Assembly: GCF_964253025.1 (NCBI RefSeq)
Contig: NZ_CAXUQC020000001.1
Location: 186,001-250,000 of the forward strand
Length of the DNA: 64,000 nucleotides
From: Rhizobacter sp964253025
GTDB lineage: Bacteria; Pseudomonadota; Gammaproteobacteria; Burkholderiales; Burkholderiaceae_C
Reading direction: 5' to 3'
The notes under the pieces were generated by a model. The model did not search any database. It had not been told where the DNA came from and was given only the letters and a program-made list of their open reading frames with translations. The translations under genes were made by a program, and so were the position numbers. Below are positions 8,417 to 16,130 of the stretch, piece after piece. How positions within the stretch are numbered: the stretch's first letter is position 1; every line of letters starts with the position of its first letter.

Positions 8417-9589
8417 TCAGGGGAAGGTGAAGCTGACCGGCGGCACGGCGACGGCGGCGTCGATCGGCTGCGTCTTGATGACACCGGCGGCATCGGCTTC
8501 CAGCGTGTACTTCGCGCCCACCGCCGTGTCGGCCGTGAACTGCAGCGCCGTAGGCGCGGCGGCATAGGCAGCGCTCAGGGGCGGGTCGACCGGCAGGCTG
8601 AACGAGAATGCGCCGGATGTGGCGTTCGGTGCGGCCCAGCCCACCTCGACCGAGGGACCGTTGGTGAGCTTCTGCAGGGCGCGCACCGTGGCGCTGGACG
8701 GCGTCACCACGCCAGCGACCGTGCGGCTGGCTGTCGCCGCGGGCGGCGTGACCGTGGCCAGCACGGTATGCGCGGTCGTCGTGACGGGCACGCCGGTGAC
8801 GACGGCATTCACGCGGCCGGAGGCGGAGACGACCAGGTCGTAGGTGCCGGCGGGAACCGGGTAGAGCACGAAACGTCCCGTCGCGTCGGGCACGGTGGAT
8901 TTCACCGGCACCCCGTTGAACTGCACCGACACGGTGGCGCTGCCCGCCGTGGTCGACGGGTCGACCGTGCCCACCACGCGCTGGCCTGCGTCGGAGACGA
9001 CCGGGATCACGGCGATCACCGGCTTCAGGTTGTAGCCGCCATTGCCACGTGCGACGACCGACTTGCAGGCGTCGAAGTCGAGCACCACGTCGGCTACCTG
9101 GTCCGCCGCCACATCGATGCCGATGTTGAACTTGAGGCCGCTCTGCTGGCCGCTCGGCGTGGTCAGCGGCAACTCGCTGCCGCCGGTGGGCACCACGCTG
9201 TTGGCCAGCGGGCCGTTGCCCTGGTTGCCTGCGAGCACGAGCCGCATCTGGGTGTAGCGGCCTGCCGGGAGCGCGGTTTCGCCGAGCTCCTCGAGCACGC
9301 CGTTGGTGAGCGACAGCAAGTCGACCCGGCGCGGCGGATTGACGACGATTTCCTGCCAGCCGCCGGCCCCCTCGGCGGCACCTGCGCTCTGGTGCACGCG
9401 AACGCGTTCGATGGTCACGTTCACTGCGTCAAAGCCGCAGGCGGGTGCGTCGGTCAGCGCCATGCGCATCGTGCCGGAGTCACCGGTGCCGGTGCCGCCG
9501 ATGCCGCCGCCGCCGCCGCCACCGCCGCACGAGGCCAGCATCAGGGAGGCCGCCACAAGGCTGGCCGGAGCAAGAGGATGGATGTTCAT
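8417..9589 (-). CDS. DUF4382 domain lipoprotein
   Basis: A 390-residue predicted lipoprotein: signal peptide ending in the lipobox LASC with Cys21, followed by a poly-glycine linker (about residues 22-35). The DUF4382 region follows (about 40-200; starts MRMALTDAPACGFDAVNVTIERV), a beta-rich domain often followed by carboxypeptidase-regulatory-like repeats. Such a repeat is seen near residues 215-270 (VPVKSTVPDATGRFVLYPVPAGTYDLVV). It is probably anchored in the outer or inner membrane facing the periplasm. The ATG overlaps the stop codon of the upstream DUF6502 gene (ATGA), so translation is likely coupled. Function is not known. Confidence 0.83.
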   Translation of the reverse strand: MNIHPLAPASLVAASLMLASCGGGGGGGGIGGTGTGDSGTMRMALTDAPACGFDAVNVTIERVRVHQSAGAAEGAGGWQEIVVNPPRRVDLLSLTNGVLEELGETALPAGRYTQMRLVLAGNQGNGPLANSVVPTGGSELPLTTPSGQQSGLKFNIGIDVAADQVADVVLDFDACKSVVARGNGGYNLKPVIAVIPVVSDAGQRVVGTVDPSTTAGSATVSVQFNGVPVKSTVPDATGRFVLYPVPAGTYDLVVSASGRVNAVVTGVPVTTTAHTVLATVTPPAATASRTVAGVVTPSSATVRALQKLTNGPSVEVGWAAPNATSGAFSFSLPVDPPLSAAYAAAPTALQFTADTAVGAKYTLEADAAGVIKTQPIDAAVAVPPVSFTFP

Positions 9590-10434
9590 GGGGTACCTCG
9601 GGACTGTGTAGGAGTGCGGGCGAGCGTCTGCTCGATGGCGTAGATGCCGAGGCCGACGCGTGCGCGAGGCAGGTCGGGGCGATCGACGGGGTTCGGGGTG
9701 TCGCGTTCGGCCAGCCAGGCGTCCAGGCGTTCGAGCAGCGCCTGCGATTCGCGTTCGGCGAGCGTCCGGAAAGCCGGCACTGCGGCGTCGGGCACGCTGT
9801 GGTAGAGCACCTTGCGCTGGAAGCGCGGCAAGGTATCGCCGTGTTCCAGGTTGTGGTCGATGGTGCTGATCAGGTCGGCCACGTCCGTGCCGAGGATGTG
9901 CAGCTTGTCGTTGGCGCTCTGCCGCGGTACGTAGGCCCGGGCGAGCAGCTCGATGCGGCCGTCGGCGAGTTGCTGCACGGCGCCGACGCGTTCGAGTTCG
10001 TCGAGGATGGCGCGCGACGGCACGTCCCCGCTGTGGCGCTTCACGAGACCGGCGAAGCCCAGATCACCTTCGGGGTCGAGCGCGCGCGGCTGGCCGTTGT
10101 CCTCGCAGAAGTCGCGGTCGCGCACCCAGCCGGTCAACACGCGGGCCGCGCGGTTGTACCGGACGCCCGCGTCGCTCTCGGGCAGCAAAGGCTCATGGGC
10201 GAGGCGCTGGACTTCCTTGCGGCTCAGTCCCGAAAGGATGGAGACGCGGGACGCCGAGGGGCGCTTTCCACCGATGCCGAAATCGGCGAAGGCCACGTCG
10301 ACATAAGTTCGCTTGGCCAGTTCCTCGAATGCACCAAAGGGGACGCCGTGCCGCAGGAGCAGGCGGAAAAGGGGGCGCATCAGCCGGGCCATGGCCTCGT
10401 CGAGCGCGCGGGAGGGGAAAGATGGTGTCGTCAC
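9586..10434 (-). CDS. DUF6502 family protein
   Basis: A protein of about 282 residues matching the DUF6502 pattern: N-terminal MRPLFRLLLRHG followed by FEELAKRTYVDVA and a region resembling a winged-helix (ASRVSILSGLSRKEVQRL). A regulatory or DNA-binding role is plausible but unproven. The start is uncertain. A GTG is used here because it lies directly after a palindrome and gives a typical N-terminal extension; an ATG 14 codons later (position 10392) has a weak GACGAGG behind it. The stop overlaps the start of the DUF4382 lipoprotein gene by four bases, and the two form an operon. Confidence 0.78.
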   Translation of the reverse strand: MTTPSFPSRALDEAMARLMRPLFRLLLRHGVPFGAFEELAKRTYVDVAFADFGIGGKRPSASRVSILSGLSRKEVQRLAHEPLLPESDAGVRYNRAARVLTGWVRDRDFCEDNGQPRALDPEGDLGFAGLVKRHSGDVPSRAILDELERVGAVQQLADGRIELLARAYVPRQSANDKLHILGTDVADLISTIDHNLEHGDTLPRFQRKVLYHSVPDAAVPAFRTLAERESQALLERLDAWLAERDTPNPVDRPDLPRARVGLGIYAIEQTLARTPTQSRGTP

Positions 10435-10435
10435 A

Positions 10436-10455
10436 TTTGGGAAATTAATCCCAAA
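10436..10455. promoter_or_regulatory. Palindrome abutting the DUF6502 start (candidate operator)
   Basis: TTTGGGA and TCCCAAA form perfect 7-bp arms around an A/T spacer of six bases, directly upstream of the proposed GTG start. The position would let a dimeric protein block transcription or translation initiation. The DUF6502 protein itself or the divergent MarR regulator are candidates. This is an inference from symmetry and position only. Confidence 0.5.
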
Positions 10456-10582
10456 ACGCCGTTCTGTCCATCCCTTGTTCGGGTTTCCCTGACATCCGGG
10501 CACGCCGATCGCCCGAGTGTTGCGGCTCCGCCTCGACACGCAGTCACGCGCCGCTGGTGGTCTGTCGCCAGCAGGGCTTTCG

Positions 10583-10602
10583 AATTGCGTGCAATTTAAT
10601 TG
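10583..10602. promoter_or_regulatory. OhrR-type operator upstream of the MarR gene
   Basis: Two overlapping palindromes: AATTGC-GT-GCAATT (10583-10596) and CAATT-T-AATTG (10592-10602). The second has the CAATT/AATTG core known from OhrR boxes. It ends 17 bases before the start of the OhrR-like gene, consistent with autorepression. Confidence 0.6.
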
Positions 10603-10619
10603 AGGATTAGCATCTCGCC

Positions 10620-11108
10620 ATGGCCAAGACCCCCGCGCCTCCGGACGCCGCGTCCGACACCGAGCGGGACCTCCTCCGCCTCGACAGCCAGCTCTGTTTC
10701 GCCCTCTATTCCACCTCGCTGGCGATGACCAAGGTGTACAAGCCACTGCTCGACGAGCTGGGGCTCACCTACCCGCAATACCTGGTGATGATGGCCATGT
10801 GGGAGCGCGAAGGGCGCACCGTGGGCGAACTTGGCGAACAGCTCTTCCTTGACTCCGGCACGCTCACGCCCCTGCTCAAGCGCATGGAGGCCAGCGGCTT
10901 GCTGGTTCGCGAGCGGGCGAAGGAGGACGAGCGCCGGGTGCTGGTGACCCTGACGCCCGCGGGACGCGCGCTGAGGGAGCGCGCGCAAGCCCTGCCGGTG
11001 GCCATTGCCGGCTCGGCAGGGATGTCACTTGAGGAGATCGGCGACTTGCGTCGCCGCATGCAGGAACTGCGTGAGCGCCTGGCCGGACTCAGGCCAGCGC
11101 TGCGCTGA
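10620..11108 (+). CDS. OhrR-like MarR-family peroxide-sensing regulator
   Basis: A 162-residue winged-helix repressor. The N-terminal helix carries the segment LDSQLCFALYSTS with Cys26, the position of the reactive cysteine that senses organic hydroperoxides in OhrR. The winged helix-turn-helix follows (YPQYLVMMAMWE, then LFLDSGTLTPLLKRME, then the wing with ERRVLVTLT). Length is normal. OhrR usually represses ohr, but no ohr gene is present here. The 3' end overlaps the convergent DUF3606 gene by 20 bases. Confidence 0.85.
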   Translation: MAKTPAPPDAASDTERDLLRLDSQLCFALYSTSLAMTKVYKPLLDELGLTYPQYLVMMAMWEREGRTVGELGEQLFLDSGTLTPLLKRMEASGLLVRERAKEDERRVLVTLTPAGRALRERAQALPVAIAGSAGMSLEEIGDLRRRMQELRERLAGLRPALR

Positions 11109-11271
11109 CGCCCTGCGGGTGGCGCTCGCACACCGCGTCGACGGTGTCGCCCACTTCGGCGATTGTGCGCCGCAACTGCTCCTCGGTGATGCCGAGGGTG
11201 TCGGTCCAATAGGCCACATCGTCTTCGTGGCAGATGTCGATGCGGTTGTTCAGGCGGGGTTGGGGGCTCAT
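11089..11271 (-). CDS. DUF3606 small protein
   Basis: A 60-residue protein with the DUF3606 pattern: RIDICHEDDVAYWTDTLGITEEQLRRTIAEVG. Members are short, acidic and of unknown function. The ATG used has GGAG five bases upstream; a TTG further upstream has no ribosome site. It converges on the OhrR-like gene and overlaps it. Confidence 0.75.
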   Translation of the reverse strand: MSPQPRLNNRIDICHEDDVAYWTDTLGITEEQLRRTIAEVGDTVDAVCERHPQGVSAALA

Positions 11272-11426
11272 GGCATCTCCGGACAATCGATGGAACTGTC
11301 AGGCACATTAAATGAAGCGGCCGGCGCCGGCTGTAGGACGCGATCTGAAAAGTCGCGACCGACGTTGCGGGCGGAGGGATGGCTTACAGTCACCCGTCAC
11401 GCCACATCCACGAAGGAGCGACGCTG

Positions 11427-12293
11427 ATGCGAACCCTTTCGCTTCGAGGCGGTGCCTCGTTGCCCGTACTTGGCCTGGGCACCTGGGGCCTCGGCGAAGA
11501 TCCGGCGCGCCGCGCTGCGGAAGTGCGCATCGTGCGTGCGGCCCTGGAGGCGGGATACCGGCTCATCGACACCGCCGAGATGTACGGCGAGGGCGGTGCC
11601 GAAGAGGTGGTCGGCCAGGCCCTGGACGAGTCCGTACGTGCGGGCGACGTGCGCCGCGACGAGGTCTTCGTCGTCAGCAAGGTCTATCCCCACAATGCCA
11701 GCCTGCGCGGCACACCGGCCGCCTGTGATCGCAGCCGTCGCCGCCTGATGCTGGATCACATCGACCTCTACCTGCTCCATTGGCCCGGCCAGCACCCGTT
11801 GGAAGACACCGTGCAGGCCCTGCAGTCGCTCGTCGCCGAGGGGGCGATCGGCCACTGGGGCGTGAGCAACTTCGATGTGGACGACATGACGGAGCTGGAG
11901 TCCCTGCGAGCCGTGCGTGCCGGGGGGCCGCCTTGCGCCACCAACCAGGTGTACCTGTCGATCGGCCAACGCGGCGCCGAGTATGGCTTGCTGCCCTGGA
12001 TGCGTGAGCGTGGGATGCCCCTGATGGCCTACAGCCCGATCGACCAGGGCGGCCTGCTCGACGACGACGCGGTGCTGGGCGTGGCACGGCGGCGGGGCTT
12101 GACACCCGCTCAGGTGGCCCTGGCCTGGGTGCTCTCGCGCGAGGGCGTGATGGCGATTCCCAAGGCTGCACGCGAGACCCACCAACGAGAGAACCTGGCA
12201 GCGGCTGAACAGGTGCTCGATGCAGCAGACCTGCAGGCACTCGAATCCGCCCACCCGGCGCCGGTGCGCAAGCAACCACTGGCGATGCTGTGA
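11427..12293 (+). CDS. Aldo/keto reductase
   Basis: A 288-residue cytoplasmic NADPH-dependent reductase with the AKR (beta/alpha)8 barrel signatures. The catalytic tetrad is visible: Asp in RLIDTAEMYG and Tyr of the same segment, Lys in FVVSKVYPHN and His in LYLLHWPG. The cofactor-binding end reads AIPKAARETHQRENLAA. GAAGGAG nine bases before the ATG decides the start. Substrate unknown. It stands alone between convergent genes. Confidence 0.9.
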   Translation: MRTLSLRGGASLPVLGLGTWGLGEDPARRAAEVRIVRAALEAGYRLIDTAEMYGEGGAEEVVGQALDESVRAGDVRRDEVFVVSKVYPHNASLRGTPAACDRSRRRLMLDHIDLYLLHWPGQHPLEDTVQALQSLVAEGAIGHWGVSNFDVDDMTELESLRAVRAGGPPCATNQVYLSIGQRGAEYGLLPWMRERGMPLMAYSPIDQGGLLDDDAVLGVARRRGLTPAQVALAWVLSREGVMAIPKAARETHQRENLAAAEQVLDAADLQALESAHPAPVRKQPLAML

Positions 12294-12297
12294 GCGA

Positions 12298-13209
12298 TCA
12301 GGGCGCCGCCGGATCATCCGGCGGCGTGTCGTCACCGGCCTGAGGCTCGTCCCGACCCGGTGCCTTGTCCGTGGGTGACCTGCCGCCATCGCGCAGCGCG
12401 GCCTGACGCGGCGCCTCGTCGCCGTCTTCGGCGCGCAACGGCGTGGCGCGCGCGAGGGACATCCACACCGCAAAGGGCAATTCGCAACTGACATGCCGGG
12501 CGGGCCGGGCCAGCTCGAGCCGGCCGGAGTCGATGTCGCCGTGGAGCAGCCACACGCCGAACCCTTCGGGCACTTCCTCCGGGTCGGCCAAGCCGGCCGG
12601 AAATACATAGTGGCACTCGCTGCAAAGCCACTGGTACGACTGGCGCTTCGCCGCGTGCCGCAGGTCCGAGAGGAGGTCGGCGCGACTCACCTTCACCTCG
12701 TGGACGATGGGGTGCAGGTACGCCTCCAGCGTGGTGTTGCGGATCGAGAAGACGTCGGGCCGGGCGATGCGCCAGGTGCTGCGGGAGGGCGCGGCCGGCG
12801 CCGTCAGTCCGGTCCATTCGGTGGGCGAGGGCGGGGAAACCGGACCTGGATCGGGCGTGTGCGGAGCTGGCGGATCGGCGACGGCACGCAGCGACAGCTC
12901 GCGCCACACGATCCGGCCCGCGTCCATCAGCATGCCGGCCACTCGGTCTGCCAGACGGTCGTGTGCGCTGTCGGCCCGGCGTGCCTGCTGGCGGGCCTGC
13001 GCCAGCCAGCTGATGCCGGCCCCGGTGAGCTGGAGGCTCTCGCGGTCCTGGGCATCGCGTCGGACGGCCACCAGGCCGGCGGCGAGCAGGTCCAGTTCGA
13101 GGCCATCGCGGCTCGGCCAACCGGCCGAGCGCCACAGCTGCATGAGGCGCGTCCGGTGGGCGCGCGTCAGGCCGGGCAGTCGGGCGGAGGGAAGTGCAGG
13201 AGCGGGCAT
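12298..13209 (-). CDS. Conserved protein with MmcB-like (PD-(D/E)XK-type) domain
   Basis: A 303-residue protein. Its second half contains a segment resembling MmcB-type PD-(D/E)XK nuclease-like folds: ARPDVFSIRNTT (candidate Asp), then IVHEVKVSRADLLSDLR (candidate ExK motif), followed by SYQWLCSECHYVFP. The first half has a helical region that could be a winged helix (residues about 12-75). The N- and C-terminal ends are Pro/Arg/Asp-rich and low-complexity. The start is the first ATG without long low-complexity upstream sequence; no clear ribosome site was found. A DNA-repair or nuclease role is a hypothesis. Confidence 0.65.
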   Translation of the reverse strand: MPAPALPSARLPGLTRAHRTRLMQLWRSAGWPSRDGLELDLLAAGLVAVRRDAQDRESLQLTGAGISWLAQARQQARRADSAHDRLADRVAGMLMDAGRIVWRELSLRAVADPPAPHTPDPGPVSPPSPTEWTGLTAPAAPSRSTWRIARPDVFSIRNTTLEAYLHPIVHEVKVSRADLLSDLRHAAKRQSYQWLCSECHYVFPAGLADPEEVPEGFGVWLLHGDIDSGRLELARPARHVSCELPFAVWMSLARATPLRAEDGDEAPRQAALRDGGRSPTDKAPGRDEPQAGDDTPPDDPAAP

Positions 13210-13258
13210 CGCCGGCCCATTGTCGCGCCGGCCGCGACGCCTTGGCCGGTGCGGGCGA

Positions 13259-14440
13259 TCAGGCCCGTTCGAAGATGGCCGCGATGCCTTGCCCGCCGCC
13301 AATGCACATCGTCACCAGCGCATAGCGCCCGCCGGTGCGCTGGAGTTCGTACAAGGCCTTGGTGGTGATGATGGCGCCGGTTGCCCCGACCGGATGGCCG
13401 AGCGAGATGCCGGAGCCGTTGGGGTTCACCCGGGCCGGATCGAACTCCAGCGCGCGCGACACGGCGCAGGCCTGGGCGGCGAAGGCCTCGTTCGATTCGA
13501 TGACGTCGAGGTCACTCACCCGCAGGCCGGCTTTCTCCAGCACCTTGCGGGTGGCGGGAACGGGGCCGATGCCCATCAGCGCCGGGTCCACGCCGGCATG
13601 GGCGTAGGCCACCAGGCGAGCCAGCGGCTTCAAGCCCAGCGCGCGGGCGCGCTCGGCATCGGCCAGCACCACCGCGGCAGCGCCGTCGTTGATGCCGGAG
13701 GCATTGCCCGCGGTGACCGTGCCGTCTTTCTTGAACACGGCCCGCATCTGCGCAAGGGCCTGCAGCGACGCATCGCGCCGCGGATGTTCGTCGGTGTCGA
13801 ACACGATGGTGCCCTTGCGGCCGGCGATCTCCACCGGAACGATCTGGTCCTTGAAGCGGCCTTCGTCGATGGCCTGGATGGCGCGACGTTGGCTTTCGAG
13901 GGCGAGTTCGTCCTGCATGGTGCGCGAGATGCCGTGCTCTGCGGCGACGTTTTCGGCGGTCACACCCATGTGGAACTTGCCGAAGGGGTCGTGCAGGATG
14001 GCCGTCATGTAGTCGACCATGGTGATGTCGCCCATGCGGGCACCCCAGCGGGCCGCCGGCACGATGTAGGGACCGCGGCTCATCGATTCCGCGCCGCCAC
14101 CGATCGCGATGTCGGTGTCGCCGAGGGCGATGGACTGGGCGGCCGACACGATGGCCTGCAGACCCGAGCCGCACAAGCGGTTGACGTTGAAGGCGGGGAC
14201 TTCCTTCGGGATGCCTGCGTCCATGGCGGCCACGCGGGCCAGGTATGCGTCGCGCGGCTCGGTGGGAATGACGTTGCCCATCACCACGTGGCCGACCGCA
14301 TCGGGCGCGAGGCCGGCGCGGGCCATCGCCTCGCGAACCACCGTCGAGCCGAGTTGCGTGGGGGGCACTTCCTTGAGTGCGCCGCCGAAGCTGCCGATGG
14401 CCGTGCGCGCTGCGCCGACGACCCAGATGTCTTTCACCAT
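13259..14440 (-). CDS. Acetyl-CoA acetyltransferase (thiolase)
   Basis: A 393-residue degradative or biosynthetic thiolase. The nucleophilic Cys lies in NRLCGSGLQA, the active-site His in GHPVGATGA, the second Cys in TMCIGGGQG, and NEAFAAQ is the standard thiolase block. GGGAGA upstream supports the ATG. It follows gcdH on the same strand with about 105 bases between. Glutaryl-CoA dehydrogenase yields crotonyl-CoA, and thiolase acts at the end of the acetoacetyl-CoA branch, so a shared role in amino-acid or aromatic-compound degradation is plausible. Whether the direction favoured is synthesis (PhaA-like) or cleavage cannot be told. Confidence 0.88.
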   Translation of the reverse strand: MVKDIWVVGAARTAIGSFGGALKEVPPTQLGSTVVREAMARAGLAPDAVGHVVMGNVIPTEPRDAYLARVAAMDAGIPKEVPAFNVNRLCGSGLQAIVSAAQSIALGDTDIAIGGGAESMSRGPYIVPAARWGARMGDITMVDYMTAILHDPFGKFHMGVTAENVAAEHGISRTMQDELALESQRRAIQAIDEGRFKDQIVPVEIAGRKGTIVFDTDEHPRRDASLQALAQMRAVFKKDGTVTAGNASGINDGAAAVVLADAERARALGLKPLARLVAYAHAGVDPALMGIGPVPATRKVLEKAGLRVSDLDVIESNEAFAAQACAVSRALEFDPARVNPNGSGISLGHPVGATGAIITTKALYELQRTGGRYALVTMCIGGGQGIAAIFERA

Positions 14441-14511
14441 GATGTCTCCCGGATGAGGGGGCGATCGTGCCACATCCGGTGCTCGCCCGACCGTCCCGGA
14501 GGGTGTGGAAA

Positions 14512-14540
14512 GGGCGCGCCCACACTCCTCGTGCGCGCCC
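14512..14540 (-). terminator. Hairpin just downstream of gcdH
   Basis: Perfect 8-bp stem GGGCGCGC/GCGCGCCC with a 13-base loop, beginning seven bases after the gcdH stop and followed on the minus strand by only TTT. It may attenuate read-through into the thiolase gene. The weak U-tract keeps confidence low. Confidence 0.4.
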
Positions 14541-14546
14541 CGCGGC

Positions 14547-15737
14547 TCAGGAGAAGGCGGCGATGCCGGTCTGGGCACGACCGAGGATCAGCGCGTGCAC
14601 GTCGTGCGTGCCTTCGTAGGTGTTCACCACCTCCAGGTTCACCAGGTGGCGCGCCACGCCGAACTCGTCGCTGATGCCGTTGCCACCCATCATGTCGCGC
14701 GCCAGACGGGCGATGTCGAGCGCCTTGCCGCAGGAATTGCGCTTCATGATGGACGTGATTTCCACGGCCGCCGTGCCTTCGTCCTTCATGCGGCCGAGGC
14801 GCAGGCAGCCCTGCAGGCCGAGGGTGATCTCGGTCTGCATGTCGGCCAGCTTCTTCTGGATGAGCTGGTTGGCGGCCAGCGGCCGGCCGAACTGCTTGCG
14901 GTCGAGCACGTACTGGCGAGCGCGGAACCAGCAGTCCTCGGCCGCACCGAGCGCCCCCCAGGCGATGCCGTAGCGGGCGCTGTTCAGGCAGGTGAACGGG
15001 CCCTTCAGGCCGCGCACCTCGGGGAAGGCGTTCTCCTCGGGGCAGAAGACGTTGTCGAGCACGATCTCGCCGGTGATGGATGCGCGCAGGCCGACCTTGC
15101 CGTGGATGGCCGGGGCCGACAGGCCCTTGGCGCCCTTCTCGAGCACGAAGCCGCGGATGGCGCCTTCGTCGTCCTTGGCCCACACCACGAAGACGTCGGC
15201 GATCGGGCTGTTGCTGATCCACATCTTGGCGCCGGTGAGGCTGTAGCCGCCGGCCACCTTCTTGGCGCGCGTCACCATGCTGCCCGGGTCGGAGCCGTGG
15301 TCGGGCTCGGTCAGGCCGAAGCAGCCGATCCACTCACCCGAAGCCAGCTTGGGCAGGTACTTCTGCTTGGTGGCCTCGTTGCCGAATTCGTTGATGGGCA
15401 CCATCACCAGCGAGGACTGGACGCTCATCATCGAGCGGTAGCCGGAGTCGACCCGCTCCACTTCACGGGCGATCAGGCCGTAGGCCACGTAGTTGAGGCC
15501 GGCGCCGCCATAGGCTTCGGGGATGGTGGGGCCGAGCAGGCCGAGTTCGCCCATCTCGCGGAAGATGGCCGGGTCGGTCTTCTCGTTGCGAAAGGCGTCG
15601 AGCACGCGCGGCGCCAGCTTGCCCTGGCAGTAGGCGCGGGCGGCGTCACGGATCTGCCGTTCGTCGTCGTTCAGTTGCTGGTCGAGGAGCAGCGGGTCGT
15701 CCCACTGGAAAGCCGCTTTTGCATTCTTTGAACTCAT
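14547..15737 (-). CDS. gcdH: Glutaryl-CoA dehydrogenase
   Basis: A 396-residue FAD acyl-CoA dehydrogenase. The N-terminal half has the FAD/substrate blocks (FGLTEPDHGSDPGSM, KMWISNSPIADVFVVWA). The C-terminal signature YEGTHDVHALILGR, with the catalytic Glu before GTHD, is diagnostic of glutaryl-CoA dehydrogenase, which oxidises and decarboxylates glutaryl-CoA to crotonyl-CoA in lysine, tryptophan and aromatic degradation. Length is normal. A LysR-type gene lies divergently upstream, the arrangement usual for gcdH in Burkholderiales, but the intergenic space holds a large inverted-repeat element. Confidence 0.9.
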   Translation of the reverse strand: MSSKNAKAAFQWDDPLLLDQQLNDDERQIRDAARAYCQGKLAPRVLDAFRNEKTDPAIFREMGELGLLGPTIPEAYGGAGLNYVAYGLIAREVERVDSGYRSMMSVQSSLVMVPINEFGNEATKQKYLPKLASGEWIGCFGLTEPDHGSDPGSMVTRAKKVAGGYSLTGAKMWISNSPIADVFVVWAKDDEGAIRGFVLEKGAKGLSAPAIHGKVGLRASITGEIVLDNVFCPEENAFPEVRGLKGPFTCLNSARYGIAWGALGAAEDCWFRARQYVLDRKQFGRPLAANQLIQKKLADMQTEITLGLQGCLRLGRMKDEGTAAVEITSIMKRNSCGKALDIARLARDMMGGNGISDEFGVARHLVNLEVVNTYEGTHDVHALILGRAQTGIAAFS

Positions 15738-15778
15738 GAGGGGTCCCGGTTAAGCCAAGGGAGCGTCGAGGCGCTGCT

Positions 15779-16047
15779 AGGGGTGTGGGCGGCAGAGAGA
15801 AGGGCTCGCGCCGGGGCGAGTCGCGGTGGCAGACGAGGCGCCGGCGAGGCGGTGTGGCGAGCCACACAACGAGTCGGCAACGAAGGATGGCGCAGCGAAT
15901 CGCCCCGGCCCGAAGGGTTGGCCCTGCAAGGGGGCGTCGGCGTCGTTGCAAATGCTCGCCGGGTGTACAACCCGGCTGCGCTTTGCGCCTATCCGGCGCC
16001 CCCTTGCAGGGCCAACGCGAGCCCTTCTCTCTGCCGCCCACACCCCT
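15779..16047. repeat. Nested inverted-repeat element (MITE-like or structured RNA) between gcdH and its LysR regulator
   Basis: Outer arms 15779-15810 and 16016-16047 are perfect 32-base inverted repeats. Inner arms 15917-15936 and 15997-16016 are perfect 20-base inverted repeats. On the right the two arms are contiguous (51 bases); on the left they are split by 106 bases (15811-15916). That insert has its own terminal inverted repeats (14 bases with one mismatch, 15811-15824/15895-15908) and a GTGTGGC-GA-GCCACAC hairpin. The central loop holds a GCCGGGT/ACCCGGC hairpin (15958-15976). No protein is credible here. The remaining intergenic sequence (15738-15778 and 16048-16130) holds only short leaders and possible promoters. 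Confidence 0.85.
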
Positions 16048-16130
16048 GCGAAATATAGAATCCGAAGCCCCACTCGGCAATCGCTTTGTTTGCACGCATC
16101 CATGCGTTTCCGGAACTCCGAGAGCCCCTC

